Assembly (NCBI GenBank): GCA_035718045.1 | Contig: DASTHV010000057.1 | Location: 1 to 16,617 of the forward strand | Direction of reading: 5' to 3' | DNA length: 16,617 bases | DNA from: DASTHV01 sp035718045 | Lineage (GTDB): Bacteria > Patescibacteriota > Saccharimonadia > Saccharimonadales > UBA10212 | Shown here: piece after piece, positions 12,782 through 16,617 of the stretch | Position numbering within the stretch: position 1 is the stretch's first letter | How the letters are laid out: each line of letters opens with the position of its first letter | The notes under the pieces: model-generated | Told to the model about the DNA's origin: nothing | The model's input: only the letters and a program-made list of their open reading frames with translations | Databases searched by the model: none | Translations under genes and position numbers: made by a program

Positions 12782-13453
12782 TTAGCTGAACCTGTTTCTT
12801 AGGGTTACACGAATACTGTCGTTAATTGTCACCGGCGAATTAAAAATGTTACGGCTTAAGGTCAGATCAATTTTGATAGAACGGGCCTGCGTTGGGTCGG
12901 TGGTTAGGCTGTTATCTTGGTCATAAAGAGTAAAGGACATGTTTGTGGCGTAATCGGCCAGATCGGCGTCGGCTGGACAGCTAGTGGTAGCCACATTTGC
13001 CGGACAAGTTGTTACCGTAGTGTTGCCGACGGCATCCGGGTCGGCCAAAGTGCGGCGCATCAGCGAACCGCCGCTCTTGTAATAGACCAGTTCGTTCATA
13101 TAAGGACTGCCGGTGGAACTGTCTATAATGTAGTTGCGCGAGGAATCCTCGGCCGGTACGGCAATCACAATCACAAAATTCGCGTTGCTAGTATTCCAGC
13201 CGCCCGGAGCGTTAGGATCATAGATAGTGTTGGACTGTCGGACGCCATTGCCTGTTCTAAGGGCCTCCACAGTTGATCTCATCAGGTTTTGAGAGCTAGC
13301 CGTCATATCTATGGCGGTATTATTTCTGGTGATAAGCACCAGGTAGTTGGTAATCGCCCCTATAAAAGCCAGTGTCAGAATAGCCGTGACTGTAAAGGCT
13401 ATCAGTAGCTCAACCATTGTGAAACCGGAATCATTCAATTTACTGCGAAACAC
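12782..13453 (-). CDS. PilW-like minor pilin (pseudopilin)
   Basis: A 223-residue secreted membrane protein with the signal LNDSG before FTMVELLIAFTVTAIL: cleavage after Gly10 and Glu at +5 of the mature protein. The mature part is larger than a major pilin and has two close Cys (in the TTCPANVATTSC stretch), as in PilW/GspJ-type proteins. The start is set at the GTG 13453 because AGGAG lies 6 bases before it; the TTG one codon upstream would leave only 3 bases. It overlaps the preceding PilV-like gene by 14 bases and is followed after one base by the PilX-like gene. Confidence 0.82.
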   Translation of the reverse strand: MFRSKLNDSGFTMVELLIAFTVTAILTLAFIGAITNYLVLITRNNTAIDMTASSQNLMRSTVEALRTGNGVRQSNTIYDPNAPGGWNTSNANFVIVIAVPAEDSSRNYIIDSSTGSPYMNELVYYKSGGSLMRRTLADPDAVGNTTVTTCPANVATTSCPADADLADYATNMSFTLYDQDNSLTTDPTQARSIKIDLTLSRNIFNSPVTINDSIRVTLRNRFS

Positions 13454-13865
13454 CAAGCTCTCCTATATAGGTCGTGTAAGACAGACTGCGAGAGCCGGAT
13501 TCGGTATACGAAATAGTGATATCTACCTGTTTTAAGCCGGCTTGAGGGCTGGTTATTTGCATGCTGGCGCTGCGTGGCAATTTCAGGGCGGATGGCAGCT
13601 GGCTGGATATATCGGTGGTACCAAGCGTTAGGCCGTTATAGCCTATACTCCTTAGCTCTTCGACCTTACCTTCGGCAAAAGAATTGGCCAGCAATAAGCT
13701 TTTACTGCGCTGCCCTATATTAACGTAATTGGTTATGGCCACGTTGGCGCTCAAAAGAAAAATTAGCCCGACTATCATTGCTATCAGCAACTCCACTATA
13801 GAGAACCCATCAGTACCAACACCTTTTTTTAACCAGCGGACAAGGGGAAAAGAGGCAGACTTCAT
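13440..13865 (-). CDS. PilV-like minor pilin (pseudopilin)
   Basis: A 141-residue protein with a long basic leader ending in TDG before FSIVELLIAMIVGLIFLL: Gly20 at -1 and Glu25 at +5. The helix continues to SFAEGKVEELRSIGY (62-76), the pattern of PilV/GspI-type minor pilins ('...a...ae..ie.lr...'). A small beta domain ends at LGVSQ. It is the first gene after the terminator that follows pilin gene 2. TATAAT (13882-13877) ends 11 bases before the ATG, so the minor-pilin group may have its own start site. Minor pilins prime assembly and form the pilus tip complex with PilW- and PilX-like partners. Confidence 0.82.
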   Translation of the reverse strand: MKSASFPLVRWLKKGVGTDGFSIVELLIAMIVGLIFLLSANVAITNYVNIGQRSKSLLLANSFAEGKVEELRSIGYNGLTLGTTDISSQLPSALKLPRSASMQITSPQAGLKQVDITISYTESGSRSLSYTTYIGELGVSQ

Positions 13866-13876
13866 GCTTATGGTTA

Positions 13877-13882
13877 ATTATA
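13877..13882 (-). promoter_or_regulatory. Candidate -10 box for the minor-pilin/pilMNO unit
   Basis: TATAAT on the minus strand directly after the T-run of the preceding terminator, 11 bases before the PilV-like ATG (predicted leader about 5 bases). No good -35 lies at 16-18 bases, because that space is taken by the terminator itself, so the assignment is tentative. Confidence 0.4.
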
Positions 13883-13884
13883 TG

Positions 13885-13923
13885 ATAAAAAAAACAAAAC
13901 CCCGAGTTGCCGGGGGTTTTGTT
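13885..13923 (-). terminator. Intrinsic terminator after pilin gene 2
   Basis: On the minus strand AACAAAACCCC pairs with GGGGTTTTGTT (11 bp, 13923-13913 with 13903-13893) around a short loop, followed by an unbroken T-run. It starts 15 bases after the stop codon of pilin gene 2 and separates the two major pilins from the minor-pilin genes. Confidence 0.9.
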
Positions 13924-13938
13924 TCGACTAAAGATTTT

Positions 13939-14451
13939 TTAGTTCAGAGATTGTTTGACGTAAGTGCCGCCGGATTCTAGAGTGGCTGTCAGAGTGTAGG
14001 AAGTACAATCTGTAGCCGAGTTATCGCAAGCTGCGCCGCCATCACCTAGAGGCTGGTAGGCATAACAATCGGGGCCGGGGGTACTACTAAGCACGGCATC
14101 ACCGTTAGCGTCCTTACAGCTGGAGCCAGTAGACCATTTAGGATCCTGTAGTGCCGCCAGGTCGAGTCCCTTAAGTTCGGTCAGGATAAAACCGCCGCTA
14201 ACCCTGTCTTGCATATTAGCCAGCGTCGGATATTTGCCGTTTTCGGCCTGGTAGGCCTCGATTTGACCATGCAAGGCGTTAATATCTGTCTTGCGCTCGG
14301 TATCACGGGCCTTCTGTTGGATACCGTTATATGTAGTAACTACCAGCGCTGCTAAGATACCGATCACTACGATGACGATTAATAGTTCGACAATGGTAAA
14401 ACCGCGTCTATCTTTTGAAAGACGCTGCCTTAACTGTGTTAATGAGATCAT
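13939..14451 (-). CDS. Type IV major-pilin-like protein 2
   Basis: A 170-residue prepilin from the ATG at 14451. The leader ends KDRRG, followed by FTIVELLIVIVVIGILAALV: Gly17 at -1, Phe18 as mature +1, Glu22 at +5. The helix runs on through YNGIQQKARDTERKTD (41-56). The globular part has four Cys (112, 129, 142, 149) in the same order as pilin 1 and the same ending (TLESGGTYVKQSLN). An upstream GTG at 14463 is possible but leaves no Shine-Dalgarno spacing, while GGTGG lies 8 bases before the ATG. The 5' coding region is identical over 133 bases to pilin gene 1. It has its own promoter and is followed by a strong terminator. Confidence 0.9.
   Translation of the reverse strand: MISLTQLRQRLSKDRRGFTIVELLIVIVVIGILAALVVTTYNGIQQKARDTERKTDINALHGQIEAYQAENGKYPTLANMQDRVSGGFILTELKGLDLAALQDPKWSTGSSCKDANGDAVLSSTPGPDCYAYQPLGDGGAACDNSATDCTSYTLTATLESGGTYVKQSLN
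14268..14400. repeat. 133-base perfect direct repeat, copy in pilin gene 2
   Basis: Identical base for base to 14883-15015 in pilin gene 1. It covers the codons for the mature pilin N-terminus from FTIVELL to about NALH. Both ends stop abruptly: the next base differs on each side and the flanking coding sequence has clearly diverged. Confidence 0.97.
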
Positions 14452-14516
14452 TTTATGACCCACCCTTCTAATCTTTTGTTTACTTTTTTATGAACAACTT
14501 CTGTTCTATGACCTTG

Positions 14517-14544
14517 ATTATAAGCATAAGCGCAGTGTTGTCAA
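14517..14544 (-). promoter_or_regulatory. Promoter of pilin gene 2
   Basis: On the minus strand TTGACA (14544-14539), 16 bases, TATAAT (14522-14517): consensus at both boxes. The spacer ends in GCTTATGCT, shared in part with the pilin gene 1 promoter, and CAAGG follows the -10 in both. The predicted leader is about 60 bases. Confidence 0.88.
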
Positions 14545-14559
14545 GTTTATCCGCACCGT

Positions 14560-15042
14560 CTAATTCAAGGCTTGTTTAACGTAGTAAGTACCGCCCGACT
14601 CCAAGTCGGCCGTGATAGTGTAGCCGGCGCAATCACCATTGCCGGCGTTATCACAAAGCGCCGGTGTGGCTGCGTAACCATAGCAGCCGCTGGACGGGGT
14701 GGTGGAATTTTGTAGTTGAACGGCCCCGGAAACCGTACAGCTGGCGTTTGAACTACTCCACTTGGGGTCTTGCAACGCCGCGTTATCTAGGCCCTGCATA
14801 TTTGTAGCGCGAAAGCTGGCAGTATTAAATTCCGCCGTACTGGGGTACTTGCCGTTTTCGGCCTCATAAGCCTCGGCGTGGGCATGCAAGGCGTTAATAT
14901 CTGTCTTGCGCTCGGTATCACGGGCCTTCTGTTGGATACCGTTATATGTAGTAACTACCAGCGCTGCTAAGATACCGATCACTACGATGACGATTAATAG
15001 TTCGACAATGGTAAAGGCGTTTTGTAGTTTTTTGTTTTTCAT
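14560..15042 (-). CDS. Type IV major-pilin-like protein 1
   Basis: A 160-residue prepilin. The leader is MKNKKLQNA, then FTIVELLIVIVVIGILAALV: the residue before the expected cleavage site is Ala9 instead of the usual Gly; Glu14 is at +5. YNGIQQKARDTERKTD (33-48) continues the helix, and the mature part has four Cys (102, 120, 130, 138) and the ending DLESGGTYYVKQALN. The same Cys order as in pilin 2 shows that they are paralogues. The gene lies 78 bases after pilC with a consensus promoter in that gap, and no Shine-Dalgarno precedes the ATG. Tandem major pilins with strong promoters suggest that these are the fibre subunits; which one dominates cannot be told. Confidence 0.9.
   Translation of the reverse strand: MKNKKLQNAFTIVELLIVIVVIGILAALVVTTYNGIQQKARDTERKTDINALHAHAEAYEAENGKYPSTAEFNTASFRATNMQGLDNAALQDPKWSSSNASCTVSGAVQLQNSTTPSSGCYGYAATPALCDNAGNGDCAGYTITADLESGGTYYVKQALN
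14883..15015. repeat. 133-base perfect direct repeat, copy in pilin gene 1
   Basis: The partner of 14268-14400. Identity includes all synonymous positions, whereas the two genes differ freely on both sides, including at the residue before the cleavage site. Confidence 0.97.
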
Positions 15043-15065
15043 ATGAGCGGAGAGTTTCTTTTCAT
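15039..15065 (-). other. Possible 8-codon leader ORF before pilin gene 1
   Basis: ATG at 15065 opens a frame encoding MKRNSPLI and stops at TGA 15041-15039, overlapping the pilin ATG (15042-15040) as ATGA. The -10 TATAAT ends 7 bases before this ATG, so it would be read from the very 5' end of the transcript, like other genes here. No counterpart exists at pilin gene 2, where the same position reads ATA. Chance is quite possible. Confidence 0.3.
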
Positions 15066-15072
15066 GGCCTTG

Positions 15073-15100
15073 ATTATAGCCATAAGCATAATGCTGTCAA
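15073..15100 (-). promoter_or_regulatory. Promoter of pilin gene 1
   Basis: On the minus strand TTGACA (15100-15095), 16 bases, TATAAT (15078-15073): consensus at both boxes. The spacer carries CATTATGCTTATG (15093-15081), also found before the orphan pilin-like gene (393-381). The predicted leader before the pilin ATG is about 25 bases. Confidence 0.9.
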
Positions 15101-15120
15101 ATTATCAGCAGTTTGGCTGC

Positions 15121-16338
15121 CTAATTGCCAATGTTTTTGCTCAACGAGGCTATGGGGCCCATAACCGAAGCGGCTATCAATCCCACGATACTACCCAGGA
15201 TGATTATCATCACTGGCTCGATGATACTGGCCAGGCTGTCAATCACGGTATCGACCTCTTCTTCATAAAAATCGGCCACCTTGACTAAAACCTGGTCGAT
15301 TTTACCGGTCTCCTCGCCGACGGTCATCATTTGGCCGACGATTGGCGGAAAGAAAGGCGCGTCTACTAATTGCTTACCAAGCGGCTGTCCGTTCTTAACG
15401 GCCTCCGAAATATCTGCTAGTTCTTTTTGGATGACCTTGTTACCGACGGCTTTACCGGTTACTTCCAGGGCATCCAGTACGCTGACTCCAGAGCTCATAA
15501 GAGACGAAAAGGTACGGGAAAACCGGGCGATTATTACTTTGGCAACGATGTCCCCGACAATCGGCAGCCGCAACACCACGCCGTGCCATTGGTAACGTCC
15601 CCTCTCGGTGCGGATGTAATGGCGAAAACCCCAAATCAGGACGATGGCACTAAGAATAATAAATAGGAAGTTTTTTTGCATAAAACCGCTGATGTCTAAC
15701 ATGGCCCGCGAATAAACTGGCAGTTTGGCGTTTGGACCGCCCAGATCGGTAAGGATCTTACTAATCTTGGGCAGAATAAACAGCATGATTCCAAAAAAGG
15801 CGATGATGGTTACGGTCAGAATAACGATAGGGTAGGCCATGGCCGAATGGATTTTCTTGCGGATAGTCGCATCTTTTTCGACCTGCGAGGCCAAGCGTTT
15901 TAGGATGTCGTCCAGAATCCCGCCGGCTTCGCCGGCTCGCACCATGTTGACATAAACGTCACTGAAACTACCGGGGAATTTAGCCATGGCGTCAGCCAGA
16001 GTCATGCCGCTTTCTACGTCGCGATTGACACTGTTGATGATATTTTTAAAGAATTTGTTTTCTGTCTGTTCGGCGAGAGTGTTAAGACCTCTGGGTAGCG
16101 GTACGCCGGCGCTAATCATCGTAGAAAGTTCGCGGGTGAAAATCATCAAATCCTTAAGCTTGACCTTTCCGCTGGTCAGCGGCAACTTCAAGCCTTTTTT
16201 ACTGGCTTCTTTAACCGTCAAGGGGCGGCTGCCTTGGTTGCGCAAACTGGTTATAGCTTCCTGGCGATTAGCCGCCGCTATGGTGCCATTGATATGCTGG
16301 CCGTTCTGATTTAACGCGCTGTATGCAAAATCTGCCAT
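15121..16338 (-). CDS. pilC: Type IV pilus inner-membrane platform protein PilC
   Basis: A 405-residue polytopic protein with two GspF domains. The first (about 64-190) contains FTRELSTMISAGVPL (67-81) and MVRAGEAGGILDDIL (132-146); the second (about 267-395) has ARFSRTFSSLMSSGVSVLDAL (271-291) and the matching GEETGKIDQVL (341-351). Membrane helices lie near 169-190, 223-240 and 372-393. Length is normal for PilC/GspF. PilC is the platform on which the PilB motor turns to add pilins. The ATG follows the pilB stop after 2 bases, so the two are cotranscribed. Its stop lies 78 bases before pilin gene 1, and the pilin promoter occupies that gap. Confidence 0.95.
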   Translation of the reverse strand: MADFAYSALNQNGQHINGTIAAANRQEAITSLRNQGSRPLTVKEASKKGLKLPLTSGKVKLKDLMIFTRELSTMISAGVPLPRGLNTLAEQTENKFFKNIINSVNRDVESGMTLADAMAKFPGSFSDVYVNMVRAGEAGGILDDILKRLASQVEKDATIRKKIHSAMAYPIVILTVTIIAFFGIMLFILPKISKILTDLGGPNAKLPVYSRAMLDISGFMQKNFLFIILSAIVLIWGFRHYIRTERGRYQWHGVVLRLPIVGDIVAKVIIARFSRTFSSLMSSGVSVLDALEVTGKAVGNKVIQKELADISEAVKNGQPLGKQLVDAPFFPPIVGQMMTVGEETGKIDQVLVKVADFYEEEVDTVIDSLASIIEPVMIIILGSIVGLIAASVMGPIASLSKNIGN

Positions 16339-16340
16339 AA

Positions 16341-16617
16341 TTAATGCTCGCTGGTGACTCTCATGATTTCCTCAAGCGTGGTTTGGCCTTGCAAGGCCTT
16401 TATCAAACCGTCGGTTTGCATGGTCACCATCCCTTCCTTAATAGCTTCGTCTTGGATAGCTTCGCTGCTGGCGCCAGATATAATTAATTTCTGAATCTCC
16501 GGAGTTACCGGCAACACCTCATATATGCCGATTCGGCCGCGGTACGAGGCGGCGCCAGACTTGCCTTTCATCCTCCATAGACGCTTGATGGTTTTTCCGT
16601 CGGTGGCTGCCTCGGCA
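16341..16617 (-). CDS. pilB: Type IV pilus extension ATPase PilB, C-terminal part only (runs off the window)
   Basis: The frame is open to the right edge, giving about 92 residues of a longer protein. It reads ...DGKTIKRLWRMKGKSGAASYRGRIGIYEVLPVTPEIQKLI..., then EGMVTMQTDGLIKALQGQTTLEEIMRVTSEH. RGRIGIYEVL and GM.TM..DGL.KA..G.TTLEE..RVT are the standard C-terminal hallmarks of PilB/GspE motors. The CxxC pair that often precedes the GRIGIYE motif (zinc site) is absent here, in its place GKSGAASY. Walker motifs would lie beyond the window. It is directly followed by pilC. PilB rather than PilT is supported by this ending and by the gene order. Confidence 0.92.
   Translation of the reverse strand, partial: AEAATDGKTIKRLWRMKGKSGAASYRGRIGIYEVLPVTPEIQKLIISGASSEAIQDEAIKEGMVTMQTDGLIKALQGQTTLEEIMRVTSEH

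Noticed and set aside
14452..14463. GTG at 14463 as start of pilin gene 2
   Set aside because: The purine-rich stretch abuts this GTG, whereas it is suitably spaced from the ATG at 14451.
1..16617. CRISPR array, insertion sequence or toxin-antitoxin pair
   Set aside because: No regularly spaced repeats, no transposase-like frame and no recognisable toxin or antitoxin were found on either strand.

Overview
The window reads as chromosome of a streamlined bacterium of the Candidate Phyla Radiation (Patescibacteria), most likely Candidatus Saccharibacteria. This rests on the pilin type (N-terminal segment followed by a YNGIQ..ARDT stretch), a compact type IV pilus locus with PilM, PilN and PilO but no PilP lipoprotein or secretin in view, very short intergenic distances, many start codons only 6 to 9 bases from a -10 box, and use of UGA as a stop (which argues against Gracilibacteria and Absconditabacteria). 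The taxon is inference; no marker-gene search was possible.

Left part (1-2833). An AT-rich, minus-strand pilin-like gene runs off the left edge. Next come a degenerate tRNA copy (454-516), a strong hairpin terminator (582-622) and an intact tRNA with anticodon CAU (619-695), whose promoter lies in the tail of a glutamate dehydrogenase gene. Then follow a DUF2127 membrane protein and a small, very acidic protein.

Middle (2945-8516). This part holds a DJ-1/PfpI protein, a histidine phosphatase (minus), and a plus-strand run of tilS, ftsH, ruvB and a membrane PH-domain protein. tilS and the phosphatase diverge from a 19-base gap with two overlapping -10 boxes. The plus-strand genes tend to carry their own -10 box right before the start codon, so they may be leaderless units rather than one classical operon.

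Right part (8625-16617, all minus strand). In transcription order this is a type IV pilus locus: pilB (partial, right edge), pilC, two tandem major-pilin-like genes, a PilV-like and a PilW-like minor pilin, a large PilX-like protein with a repetitive, probably beta-helical body, pilM, pilN, pilO and a small single-pass membrane protein. PilB powers extension, PilC is the platform, PilM/N/O form the inner alignment complex, and the pilins and pseudopilins build the fibre and probably its tip. The two major pilins each have a strong promoter (TTGACA, 16 bases, TATAAT). They share a perfect 133-base block over the N-terminal coding region although the rest has diverged. A terminator after the second pilin separates them from the minor-pilin/pilMNO genes. 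The promoter-proximal motif of pilin gene 1 recurs before the orphan pilin-like gene at the left edge.

No insertion sequence, CRISPR array or rRNA was seen. The points most worth following up are the mosaic pilin pair, the tip-protein candidate, the shared pilin promoter motif, the widespread leaderless architecture and the tRNA relic beside AT-rich DNA.
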